NCBI GenBank assembly: GCA_025963465.1
Contig: JAOQAP010000015.1
Location: 1-56,123 of the forward strand
From: Flavipsychrobacter sp.
GTDB taxonomy: Bacteria; Bacteroidota; Bacteroidia; Chitinophagales; Chitinophagaceae
DNA length: 56,123 nucleotides
Reading direction: 5' to 3'
Shown here: in pieces, positions 8,830-16,851 of the stretch
Numbering within the stretch: the first letter of the stretch is position 1
How the letters are laid out: each line of letters begins with the position of its first letter
Program-made: the position numbers and the translations under genes
Notes under the pieces: model-generated
Database searches by the model: none
What the model was told of the DNA's origin: nothing
The model's input: the letters and a program-made list of their open reading frames with translations, nothing else

Positions 8830-9828
8830 TTAATATCCGTTTATCGTTGTTTTAAATTCTGTAGGATCTGTTTCGGTCAATGTGATCGTATAAGTTTGCC
8901 CTTCCGCCGGAGTAGCTGCAACAACACCTGCATAGAAATGCTTGTCTATAAGACCATATGAAATAAAGTGTATTGGCAGGTTGGGTACGTTACTTACGGC
9001 ATAACCCGCAGTGGTGTAGCCGCTTAACGTCATGAGACCATTCAGCTTGTCAAAGATCGCATAGGTACGGAAATCGGATAGATCAGCAGTTTGCCCGGTT
9101 ACAGTTAAAACTACTTTGAATTTTGGTTTTGTATAGCTGCCGCTCATAAAATGGTCGCAATTCCAAAAGTCGAATGAATCGCAAATAAGGCGCAGTGTAT
9201 CCTTGACCTTTATTGAAGGGACAATAACTACTGAGTTCGTAATAAGGGCTGAACTTTCTCTCCAGTTTACCCTGTTATCCTGGGTGTTTCCTGTCAGCGT
9301 TCCTCTGAAGCGGGTCATTGAAGTGTCTATGGTTCCGGCCTGGGGAACATTTGCCTGGTAGGTACTGTTGCTTTTTAAAAACAATTTTTGTCCGCCCTGG
9401 CTTACTACTACATTATTTTCCCCTCCTGATATTAGCGGTTGTCCATCGCTTACAGGTAATACTCCGGAAAATATCATGTCGCCTTTCTTAATATAGTCAG
9501 TTACTTCAACGCGTACACTGCCCGTTACCGTTGCGCCAGTAGCCGTTTGCAGGCAGTTAGGCGGGATCACATACCTCGTGCCGCCATTGCCGTAAAAGGA
9601 TGCGCCGGCAGCGGCATCAAAGTTTACGACTGTTGGCTGTAGTTTTAATGCATTATATATTTCGTCTATCGACCCGTAAGTTTTATATTTTGATATCGGT
9701 GTTGGCGTGACCGATGGCGTAGTTACTACCGTGGGCGTAGTTATTGCTGTGCTTACAGTGCTTTCTTTCTTTTTGCATGCTGCGAATAATATTGCCAGCA
9801 ATACAATGGGTAAAAGAACCTTTTTCAT
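8830..9828 (-). CDS. Tandem paralogous lipoprotein, copy 1 (last in array)
   Basis: This is a 332-residue exported lipoprotein of unknown function, the promoter-distal of four paralogs. It starts MKKVLLPIVLLAILFAAC-KKK, with the lipobox Cys at 18. A Thr/Val/Pro-rich linker (about 25-48) is longer than in its neighbours. The conserved block follows: YKTYGSIDEIYNALKLQPTVVNFDAAAGASFYGNGG, then VTGSVRVEVTDYIKKGDMIFSGVLPVSDG. The middle is divergent, and the C-terminus has HFISYGLIDKHFYAGVVAATP and LTETDPTEFKTTINGY. The beta-rich 'vtG.v.iEvtE..kkgDMIfsG.lp.s.g' pattern recalls ZU5-like surface domains of Bacteroidota, but this is a guess. The upstream 30 bases are almost the same as those of copies 2 and 3. 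Confidence 0.85.
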   Translation of the reverse strand: MKKVLLPIVLLAILFAACKKKESTVSTAITTPTVVTTPSVTPTPISKYKTYGSIDEIYNALKLQPTVVNFDAAAGASFYGNGGTRYVIPPNCLQTATGATVTGSVRVEVTDYIKKGDMIFSGVLPVSDGQPLISGGENNVVVSQGGQKLFLKSNSTYQANVPQAGTIDTSMTRFRGTLTGNTQDNRVNWRESSALITNSVVIVPSIKVKDTLRLICDSFDFWNCDHFMSGSYTKPKFKVVLTVTGQTADLSDFRTYAIFDKLNGLMTLSGYTTAGYAVSNVPNLPIHFISYGLIDKHFYAGVVAATPAEGQTYTITLTETDPTEFKTTINGY

Positions 9829-9863
9829 ATTGAACGTTTGAAAGGTGAAATGATGTTGTGCTA

Positions 9864-10805
9864 TTATGGATATAACGCTAACTGTGCCTTAAAGTCTTTA
9901 GGGTCTACCTCTGTTAATGTCATTTTATAATTCTCGCCGGTCTTAGGTGTTGCTGCAGTTACACCACCATAAAAATGGCCGTTAACAAGTCCAAATGCAA
10001 CAAAGTGAACAGCAAACCCAGGTACTTTGCCGGGAAATAGATTGTCTGCATAATTTAACTGATTGACAAATTTATGAGTATCCCAAAGTGCATAACACCT
10101 CATAGATGAAACATCTGTTCCCCCTCCGGTAATGACAACAGAAACTTTTACATCCTGATACTCAGGTTTTACCGGCAGTTTATCGGGATTTCCCCATCCT
10201 AAGCTATCTGATAATATAGAAATTGTATCACCATGGTAATATATCCCTCCGTAAGCGAATGAGTCAATATTTTTTTTCAACCAATTTACATTATTGTCTT
10301 TAGTGGCGTTTGCCGGAACGTAACCATGATACAGGTCAAGTGAAGTATCTGTTGAACCGAATTGAGGAATATTAGCTTGTAAAAGAAATCCGGACCTTAA
10401 AAATATTTCTTTCCCACTTCTACTACCGGTCACATTTATTTCGCCTCCGGATATTAATGGTTGACCATTACTTATCGGTAACGCTCCTGAAAATATCATG
10501 TCCCCCTTAGTAATATATTCGGTCACTTCTATTTGCACATTTCCTGTAACAGTGTCACCGTTAGCATATATGAAACTGTTCTTTTTAAAGACATACCTCG
10601 TACCACTGTTGCCATAAAACGAAGCTCCCGCCTGTGCATCAAAGGTCATTACCTTCGGCTGTAGTGCCAGCAGGGCAAACACCTCATCCATAGAGGTGTA
10701 GGTCTTGAAGTTATTGGTGTTGGTAGTGCTTACACTACCGTCTTTCTTTTTGCATGAGGCGAATAATATTGCCAGCAATACAACAGGTAAAAGGATCTTC
10801 TTCAT
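9864..10805 (-). CDS. Tandem paralogous lipoprotein, copy 2
   Basis: A 313-residue lipoprotein paralog. I place the start at ATG 10805 (MKKILLPVVLLAILFASC-KKK) rather than at an upstream in-frame ATG that lies inside copy 3. Residues 1-130 are nearly the same as in copy 3 (NTNNFKTYTSMDEVFALLALQ, FDAQAGASFYGN, DTVTGNVQIEVTE). Residues about 150-240 are unrelated by eye, and similarity returns at FVAFGLVNGHFYGGVTAATPK and LTEVDPKDFKAQ. The pattern of conserved ends and a variable middle suggests duplication plus recombination or diversification. It is separated from copy 3 by 28 bases, so it is surely co-transcribed. Function unknown; exposed at the cell envelope. Confidence 0.86.
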   Translation of the reverse strand: MKKILLPVVLLAILFASCKKKDGSVSTTNTNNFKTYTSMDEVFALLALQPKVMTFDAQAGASFYGNSGTRYVFKKNSFIYANGDTVTGNVQIEVTEYITKGDMIFSGALPISNGQPLISGGEINVTGSRSGKEIFLRSGFLLQANIPQFGSTDTSLDLYHGYVPANATKDNNVNWLKKNIDSFAYGGIYYHGDTISILSDSLGWGNPDKLPVKPEYQDVKVSVVITGGGTDVSSMRCYALWDTHKFVNQLNYADNLFPGKVPGFAVHFVAFGLVNGHFYGGVTAATPKTGENYKMTLTEVDPKDFKAQLALYP

Positions 10806-10833
10806 ATTGATCGTTTGAAAGGTGAAACTCTGT

Positions 10834-11832
10834 TTAGTACAATCCATTTATCTGCGCTTTAAAATCTTTGGGATCTACCTCTGTAAGCTGTATATTATAA
10901 GTGCTGTCTTGCTTAGGGGATATGGCTGCGGTTACACCACCATAAAAGTGTCCATCTATGAGACCAAAAGAAACAAAATAGAAGGGAGTGGTTGGGAGCA
11001 ATCCATAAAATACATTATTAGCTTTTGTAGCGTTTAAATGCACAAGGAGGTTTTCCGGTTGGTACAGCGCGTAGGTGTTCGGGATAGATAGAGCGGAATT
11101 CTCATGACCTGATGCCGTAATATTGACGGAGCATGTGTGTAAAATGCCATAGCCCTGAACGAAATGATCACAGTTCCATCCCCCAAAAGAATCAATTATT
11201 GTTCTTACAGTATCCTGGAATGTATGGATTGCCCTGGGAACAATACCTGTATAAGTATGGATTGATGTGTCTATATATGGAATTGTTGCGGTATCTGCAG
11301 GGGTAAGTTGCCAGTTTACCTTGTTGGTTGGTGTGCCCCCGTTTGTTATGCCCCTGAACAGAGACATGTTTTTATCTGTTGATCCAAATCTCGGAACATT
11401 GACCCGCAAATAATAACCATTTCTTAAGAAAAGTTGCTTGCCATCCTTCGTTGCTTTTACATTGAATTCACCACTTGAAACTATTGACTCGCCATTGCTT
11501 ATTGGTAGCATACCATCAAATATCATATCCCCTTTCTTAAACCATTCAGTCACTTCTATTTGTACATTGCCTGTAACCGTGTCGCCGTTAGCATATATGA
11601 AACTGTTCTTTGAAAAGATGTACCTCGTTCCTCCATTGCCGTAAAAAGATGCTCCCGCTTGTGCATCAAATGTTACCACTTTAGCCTGTAGTGCCAGCAA
11701 AGCATACACCTCATCCATAGAGGTATAGGTCTTGAAGTTATTGGTGTTGGTAGTGCTTACGCTACTGTCTTTCTTTTTGCATGAGGCGAATAATATTGCC
11801 AGTAATACAAAGGGAAAAAGTACCTTTTTCAT
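10834..11832 (-). CDS. Tandem paralogous lipoprotein, copy 3
   Basis: A 332-residue lipoprotein paralog (MKKVLFPFVLLAILFASC-KKK, Cys18). It shares its first 130 residues with copy 2 and its last 40 with copies 2 and 4 (FVSFGLIDGHFYGGVTAA, LTEVDPKDFKAQINGLY). The middle contains a private stretch (TPADTATIPYIDTSIHTYTG) and a motif shared with copies 1 and 4 (DS-F--WNCDHF). The 50 bases spanning its own upstream region and the 3' end of copy 4 are nearly repeated around copy 2. This shows that the duplication unit included the intergenic spacer. Function unknown. Confidence 0.86.
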   Translation of the reverse strand: MKKVLFPFVLLAILFASCKKKDSSVSTTNTNNFKTYTSMDEVYALLALQAKVVTFDAQAGASFYGNGGTRYIFSKNSFIYANGDTVTGNVQIEVTEWFKKGDMIFDGMLPISNGESIVSSGEFNVKATKDGKQLFLRNGYYLRVNVPRFGSTDKNMSLFRGITNGGTPTNKVNWQLTPADTATIPYIDTSIHTYTGIVPRAIHTFQDTVRTIIDSFGGWNCDHFVQGYGILHTCSVNITASGHENSALSIPNTYALYQPENLLVHLNATKANNVFYGLLPTTPFYFVSFGLIDGHFYGGVTAAISPKQDSTYNIQLTEVDPKDFKAQINGLY

Positions 11833-11860
11833 ATTGATCGTTTGAAAGGTGAAAGTCTGT

Positions 11861-12820
11861 TTAGTACAATCCGTTTATCTGCGACTTAAAGTCTTTCGGA
11901 TCTACTTCAGTAAGTGGAACTGTATAAGTGCTACCTGTAATAGCAGGACTGGCAACTATACTAACCCCACCATAGAAATGCCCATTAATTAACCCGAACG
12001 AAACAAACCGCATGGACATTTTCGGGAGGTAATTTATAGAATAGACACCATTATCTGCACTTTTCAACATCAGCAATGTGTTCTCCGTTTCAAAGAGTGC
12101 GTAGGAGTACATTTGGGTTGCATCAGTGACGGTTTTACCTGCTGCGGTGAGATTTACTTTGAATGTCTGCAGGTCGGCCGAGCCCATAAAGTGATCGCAA
12201 TTCCATTGCTTGAAGGAATCGCAGATAATAGCGATGGTATCCTTATAGTAAGACATGTATCTTGAATTAAACCCGGAATCAACCCGTTTGGTGATCTGCC
12301 AGTTTACTTTGCTTGCATTTGAACCCTGTAGCGTTTGCCCCCTGAACATCTCCATTGCGCTATCAGCTGTTTTCCCCTGGGGTATATTTGCCTGGAAGCC
12401 TCCATAATATTTACGGGGGAATATTTCCGTTCCGTTCTTAGTAGCTTTTACCTCCAACTCGCCACCAGAGACCAAAGCTTCTCCGTAGCTCACAGGCAGC
12501 ATGCCCGAGAATATCATATCGCCTTTCTTGGTCCACTCGGTCACTTCTACCTGCACATTGCCGGTTACCACGTTTCCTGCAGCATCTGCAAAACAGTTTG
12601 GCCTGAAGGTATACCTTGTGCCGCTATTGCCATAAAAAGAAGAGCCTGCAGCAGCATCGAATGTTACCACTTTAGGTTGCAGGCTTAGTGAGGAAAACAC
12701 TTCATCAATCGAGGTATAGGTCTTAAAGGTAGTATTGGTGCCGGTGGGTGAGTAGTTATCCTTTTTGCAGGAAGTAAAAAGCAGGGCAAGTAATGCCATT
12801 GGCAACAATATCTTTTTCAT
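11861..12820 (-). CDS. Tandem paralogous lipoprotein, copy 4 (first in array)
   Basis: A 319-residue lipoprotein and the first of the four after the two-component genes. The signal is MKKILLPMALLALLFTSC-KKD with lipobox Cys18. The conserved front block is FKTYTSIDEVFSSLSLQPKVVTFDAAAGSSFYGNSG and NVVTGNVQVEVTEWTKKGDMIFSGMLPVSYGEALVSGG. The central DSFKQWNCDHFMGSADLQTF motif resembles that of copy 1, and the C-terminus is FVSFGLINGHFYGGVSI and LTEVDPKDFKSQINGLY. It is the most diverged at the DNA level at its 5' end: its upstream spacer does not share the repeated 30-base sequence. It begins 50 bases after the LytTR regulator gene, so it is probably read through from it. Confidence 0.86.
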   Translation of the reverse strand: MKKILLPMALLALLFTSCKKDNYSPTGTNTTFKTYTSIDEVFSSLSLQPKVVTFDAAAGSSFYGNSGTRYTFRPNCFADAAGNVVTGNVQVEVTEWTKKGDMIFSGMLPVSYGEALVSGGELEVKATKNGTEIFPRKYYGGFQANIPQGKTADSAMEMFRGQTLQGSNASKVNWQITKRVDSGFNSRYMSYYKDTIAIICDSFKQWNCDHFMGSADLQTFKVNLTAAGKTVTDATQMYSYALFETENTLLMLKSADNGVYSINYLPKMSMRFVSFGLINGHFYGGVSIVASPAITGSTYTVPLTEVDPKDFKSQINGLY

Positions 12821-12870
12821 ATATAGTGGTTTTAGTTAGAATGGAATATATGCAATATACATTTTTCTCA

Positions 12871-13632
12871 TTACTTCCCCAGCCATTTCTTAAAGGCAGT
12901 TGCCCGCGCCCTGCTTACAAATATCTCATCATCATCGGTGTGCTGCAGCTTTATTTTTAACCGCCCGTTAAAGTGGTTGTGTATTTTATCGATAGAACCG
13001 AGCGGGGCTATATACGTGCGGTTAATACGGAAGAACACCCCAGGGTCCAGCATGGTCTCCAGTTCGTCCAGCGACTCGTCTATTATATGCTTCTGTCCTT
13101 TGGTGGTGTGCAGGAATACCACCTTGTCATCTGCCCGCACATGTGCCACATCGTCTATAGGAATGGTAATGAGCCTGTCGCCCTGGCGAATGAGGAAGCG
13201 GGATTTGTAGCTGGCTTTGCTGCCTGCTATGTTGCGGAACAGCTCCAGCATCTTCTTGCTTACATCCTCTGCTGGCGCGTGCAGGTTATGGTACTTGGCA
13301 AATGCTGCTTTCAGTTCTTCCTTGTCTATTGGCTTCAGCAGGTAGTCTATACTGTTCAGCTTAAATGCCTTCAATGTATAGGCATCATAGGCCGTGGTAA
13401 ATATGATGGGTGCGGTCACCGTCACCTGCTGAAATATATCCAGGCTCAGACCGTCGGCCAGCTGTATGTCGGACAGTATGAGATCAGGCGCTTCATTTTC
13501 ATTCAGCCATTGTATGGCGTCTTTCACACTTTCCAGGGCTGCCAGTATTTCAGCATCCGGCTCAGTTTCTTTTATCAGTTGCCGCAGCCTGGTGGATGCT
13601 GCTTTTTCGTCTTCTATTATAAGTATGGTCAT
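12871..13632 (-). CDS. LytTR-family response regulator
   Basis: A 253-residue DNA-binding response regulator. The receiver domain (1-120) has the acidic pocket IIEDE (5-9), phospho-acceptor Asp55 in LILSDIQLADG, IIFTTAYD and the KPID lysine. The C-terminal LytTR domain (about 145-250) contains FLIRQGDRLITIPIDDVAHVRADDKVVFLHT and FFRINRTYIAPLGSIDKI. Its ATG overlaps the stop of the kinase gene by 4 bases (ATGA), so the two are translationally coupled and form one two-component system. It directly precedes the lipoprotein array, which is the likely target or co-transcribed output (inference). Confidence 0.94.
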   Translation of the reverse strand: MTILIIEDEKAASTRLRQLIKETEPDAEILAALESVKDAIQWLNENEAPDLILSDIQLADGLSLDIFQQVTVTAPIIFTTAYDAYTLKAFKLNSIDYLLKPIDKEELKAAFAKYHNLHAPAEDVSKKMLELFRNIAGSKASYKSRFLIRQGDRLITIPIDDVAHVRADDKVVFLHTTKGQKHIIDESLDELETMLDPGVFFRINRTYIAPLGSIDKIHNHFNGRLKIKLQHTDDDEIFVSRARATAFKKWLGK

Positions 13633-14636
13633 GGCAGCAGTGGTATTTTTACTGTGAAGTTATTACCTTGTTCATCCACCATCACAGGTATAGTTGTTGC
13701 CAGTGCATACCGCTTCTTTATATTGTCCAGCCCTATGTTCGTCGATCGTTCTATGAGCGATTTGCGCTGCAGTGTATTTGCTACCACAATATAAGCACCT
13801 TCATTATATATTCGCAGGGTGAGCGGTTTGTCGGTGGACAGCTCATTGTGCTTTATGGCATTCTCTACCAGCATCAGCAGCGATTGTGTGATGATCTTTT
13901 GCTGCATTGCCTGCTCATCCAGTTCTATTACGGTAAGCAGCTTACCCTCATACCGCTGCTCATTGAGGAACAGGTAGGAGCGCACCACCTTCAGTTCTGT
14001 TTCCACCTCTATAGTATTCTGGCTGCTGTGCTGTAATGAATACCTGAACACCTTGGATAGTTGCTCTACAAATGTTACTGCAACTTCCGGCTGCTGGGGT
14101 ATCATTACTGTGAGCGTGTTCAGCGAGTTGAACAGAAAGTGTGGGTTCACCTGGCTCTTCAGGGTCTCATACTGGCTTTGCACCATTTCCTGTTTCATCT
14201 GCTCATTTTCTTCTGTTGTTTTCTTCAGGTGCATCAGCGATTGCTGTGCCGTCACTATCAGGCCTATTATCATGCTTATCATGGAAGAGAACATGCAGTT
14301 GATGATCAAATCCTGTGTGGGGGGCGTATGGTGCGTAAGGTAGCTTACAGCGCCCTGTGCTATGAGCATGATGACTGCACCGCATGCCGCATACATGAGC
14401 GCGCCGGTAAGTATGCGGAAGGTAGGCCTGTCGCTCCAGTTGATGCGCTTGAAGACCAGCTCTGCGAGTACGCCAAATATTATCCAGCAAAAGGTGGTAA
14501 AGCCCAGGCTGAAGAACAGGCTGAAGTGCCAGTCGCCGCCGGACATATAATACTCATAGTTGCCCAGGAAGTTGATGACCGCTACCAGTACGAGTGAGGC
14601 AAAGTATATGAACAGTATTTTCTTCGGGTTTTTCAT
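13629..14636 (-). CDS. LytS/YehU-type sensor histidine kinase
   Basis: A 335-residue membrane kinase. The start at ATG 14636 (MKNPKKILFIYFA) is preferred over an ATG 14 codons upstream. Four predicted membrane helices lie at about 7-23, 41-60, 78-98 and 110-130 with no periplasmic sensor domain. A short coiled coil (138-160) leads to the His_kinase domain QVNPHFLFNSLNTL with phospho-His166. The ATPase part has LLMLVENAIKHNE and GLDNIKKRY. It is the first gene of the operon kinase-regulator-four lipoproteins. The lack of an extracytoplasmic domain suggests that it senses a membrane-embedded signal. Confidence 0.93.
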   Translation of the reverse strand: MKNPKKILFIYFASLVLVAVINFLGNYEYYMSGGDWHFSLFFSLGFTTFCWIIFGVLAELVFKRINWSDRPTFRILTGALMYAACGAVIMLIAQGAVSYLTHHTPPTQDLIINCMFSSMISMIIGLIVTAQQSLMHLKKTTEENEQMKQEMVQSQYETLKSQVNPHFLFNSLNTLTVMIPQQPEVAVTFVEQLSKVFRYSLQHSSQNTIEVETELKVVRSYLFLNEQRYEGKLLTVIELDEQAMQQKIITQSLLMLVENAIKHNELSTDKPLTLRIYNEGAYIVVANTLQRKSLIERSTNIGLDNIKKRYALATTIPVMVDEQGNNFTVKIPLLP

Positions 14637-14735
14637 AAGAATTGTTTTAAAGTTAAATAATACCTCAAAAGTCATCACTATGCCCGCAAAAGAAAATGCT
14701 TTTCCGACGAACCGACAAAAACGCGGGTGAACCGT

Positions 14736-14790
14736 CTCCTATAATAAACAAAGCCCACGACAAGTGTCGGGGCTTTGTTTATTATAGGAG
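14736..14790 (-). terminator. Long imperfect hairpin downstream of htpG
   Basis: A 26-bp inverted repeat with one bulged base. The arm begins CTCCTATAATAAACAAAGCC and the inner part is CCCGACA / TGTCGGG, with a very short loop. It lies between htpG and the kinase gene, both on the minus strand, so it can end htpG transcription. The stem is much longer than an ordinary terminator requires. Confidence 0.7.
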
Positions 14791-14791
14791 A

Positions 14792-14922
14792 AAATTCCAA
14801 AATGTAAATTCCAAAATGTAAATTCCAAAATCCAGATTCCAGTATCCAGAAACTAGTATCCAGTATCCAGAAACAAGTATTCAGTATCCAGTATCCAGAA
14901 ACTAGTATCCAGTATCCAGTAA
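14792..14922. repeat. Degenerate short tandem repeats after htpG
   Basis: About 130 bases are built from two short words. The word AAATTCCAAAATGT (two near-exact copies plus one partial) leads into many copies of GTATCCA(G) alternating with GAAACTA. The array runs up to the htpG stop codon at 14923. The copies are adjacent, without unique spacers, so this is not a CRISPR array. Confidence 0.8.
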
Positions 14923-16851
14923 CTAGATCAGCTCGACGCTCCTGTTCACAAACTCGGTAAGGTCTGCGCCGGTGAGCATGCCCTGCGACAGCATCGCCAG
15001 GTCGAACGCCTGTTTGGCCAGCTGGCCCTGCAGCGCTTCGTTGTCGGCTTTCAGTATTTTGCTGATGAGCTTGTGGTTGCCATTGACAGATACTTTGTAG
15101 TTATCAGGTATGGCACCGTAGAAGCCCATGTTGCCGCCGCTGAGCTGCGCCATGTCTTTCATCCTGCGCATAAACTCTTCTGTGGTCACAGTTACCGGCA
15201 GCTCGTCAGGACTCAGGCCTTCTATTTCCACCTTCATGTTAGGACGGTGTATCGCCTTTTCAAATATGCCCTTCACCTTAGCTGTTTCATCTTCTGTAAG
15301 CACAGATGACAGTGTTTCTTCCCTGCCTATCAGCTTGTCAGCCACATCAGCGTCCACACGTTTCAGCTGTGTTTTTTCCAGCTTGCTTTCCAGGTTGTGT
15401 ATGAAGTGACTGTCGATAGGTGAGTTCATCAGCAGCACATCATAGCCCTTTTTGTTGGCGCTCTGTATAAATGAGTCCTGCTTTGCAGGGTCGTTTGTAT
15501 AGATGTATATCACGCTGCCATCCTTGTCAGTCTGCAGTGGGGCTACCTTTTCTTTGTATTCAGGTATGGTGTAAAATTCTTTCTTCGTGTTGGCCAGCAG
15601 CGCGAAGTCCTTAGCCTTGTCATAGAACTTATCATCGCTGATCATGCCGTATTTTACGAACATGCCTATGTCGTTCCATTTTTCTTCGTAGCCCTTGCGG
15701 TCTGCCTTATACAGGTCGCCCAGCTTGTCGGCCACCTTGCGGCTTATGTAGCTGTTTATCTTCTTCACATTGCTGTCGGCCTGCAGGAAACTGCGGGAAA
15801 CGTTCAGCGGAATATCCGGACTATCTATAACGCCATGCAGCAGCATCAGGAACTCAGGCACTATGTCCTTCACCTCATCGGTAATGAATACCTGGCGGCT
15901 GAACAGCTTTATCTTATTGCGCTGCAGCTCAAATTCGTTTTTCACCTTAGGGAAGTACAGTACGCCCGTCAGGTTGAACGGGTAGTCCACGTTCAGGTGT
16001 ATCCAGAACAGCGGATCTTCGCTCATAGGGTATAACTCCCTGTAGAAGTTGAGGTAGTCCTCGTCCTTCAGATCAGCAGGGGCTTTTGTCCAGATAGGGT
16101 TTGTTTCGTTGATGATGTTATCAACCTGTATTTCTTTGGTCGGCTGTTTCTCGTCAGCAGCCAGTGGCTTGCCATCTTCGTCCAGCACTTCTGCTTCTTC
16201 TACTGTATCATCGTCTACAAACTTTGACTTAGTGCCAAACTTGATAGGCACCGGCAGGAACCTGCAGTACTTGTCCAGTATGCCGTCCAGCTTGTGCTTG
16301 TCCAGGAATTCTTCGCTGTCTTTGTTGATGTGCAGGATGATGTCCGTTCCCCTTTCGGTGCGACTGCCTTCAGTTATTTCAAATTCCGTGCTGCCGTCGC
16401 ATATCCAGCGGGCAGCTTCTGCGCCTTCCTGGTAGCTGAGTGTCTGTATCTCTACCTGGTCTGCCACCATAAAGGCAGAGTAGAACCCGAGACCGAACTT
16501 GCCGATGAGCTCATTAGCATCTTTAGCGTCCTTAAATTTCTCTACGAACTCCTCTGCACCGCTGAAGGCGATCTGGTTGATATATTTCTTTATTTCCTCA
16601 GCCGTCATACCTATACCATTGTCTGATATAGTGATGGTCCTGGCTTCCGCATCGTAGGCTACGCTCACCTGTGGCTCGCCCACATTGCCGCTGTACTGAC
16701 CCATAGCTGCCAGGCGCTGCATTTTCTTTACAGCATCTACGGCATTGCTCACCAGCTCCCTGAGGAAGATCTCGTTGTCAGAGTATAAAAATTTCTTAAT
16801 GATCGGAAATATATTTTCCGTGTGAATGGAGATAGAACCTTTTTCCTGCAT
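14923..16851 (-). CDS. htpG: Chaperone HtpG (Hsp90 family)
   Basis: This is the ATP-dependent cytoplasmic Hsp90 chaperone. The N-terminal GHKL ATPase domain shows the standard motifs IFLRELVSNAVDA, ITISDNGIGM and LIGKFGLGFYSAF, with GTDIILHINKDS. The middle domain has LYFPKVKNEFELQRNKIKLFSRQVFITD, PEFLMLLHGVIDSPDIPLNVSRSFLQ and the catalytic-loop region. The C-terminal dimerisation region is complete (642 residues in total, a usual bacterial length). The insert with EAEVLDEDGKPLAADEKQPTK (about 225-248) is an acidic linker between the N and middle domains. The gene is monocistronic. Short repeats of related composition lie on both sides. Confidence 0.97.
   Translation of the reverse strand: MQEKGSISIHTENIFPIIKKFLYSDNEIFLRELVSNAVDAVKKMQRLAAMGQYSGNVGEPQVSVAYDAEARTITISDNGIGMTAEEIKKYINQIAFSGAEEFVEKFKDAKDANELIGKFGLGFYSAFMVADQVEIQTLSYQEGAEAARWICDGSTEFEITEGSRTERGTDIILHINKDSEEFLDKHKLDGILDKYCRFLPVPIKFGTKSKFVDDDTVEEAEVLDEDGKPLAADEKQPTKEIQVDNIINETNPIWTKAPADLKDEDYLNFYRELYPMSEDPLFWIHLNVDYPFNLTGVLYFPKVKNEFELQRNKIKLFSRQVFITDEVKDIVPEFLMLLHGVIDSPDIPLNVSRSFLQADSNVKKINSYISRKVADKLGDLYKADRKGYEEKWNDIGMFVKYGMISDDKFYDKAKDFALLANTKKEFYTIPEYKEKVAPLQTDKDGSVIYIYTNDPAKQDSFIQSANKKGYDVLLMNSPIDSHFIHNLESKLEKTQLKRVDADVADKLIGREETLSSVLTEDETAKVKGIFEKAIHRPNMKVEIEGLSPDELPVTVTTEEFMRRMKDMAQLSGGNMGFYGAIPDNYKVSVNGNHKLISKILKADNEALQGQLAKQAFDLAMLSQGMLTGADLTEFVNRSVELI

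Noticed and set aside
14800-14922. Possible CRISPR array
   Set aside because: The repeated words are directly adjacent with no unique spacers, the unit is only 8-14 bases and no cas gene is near.
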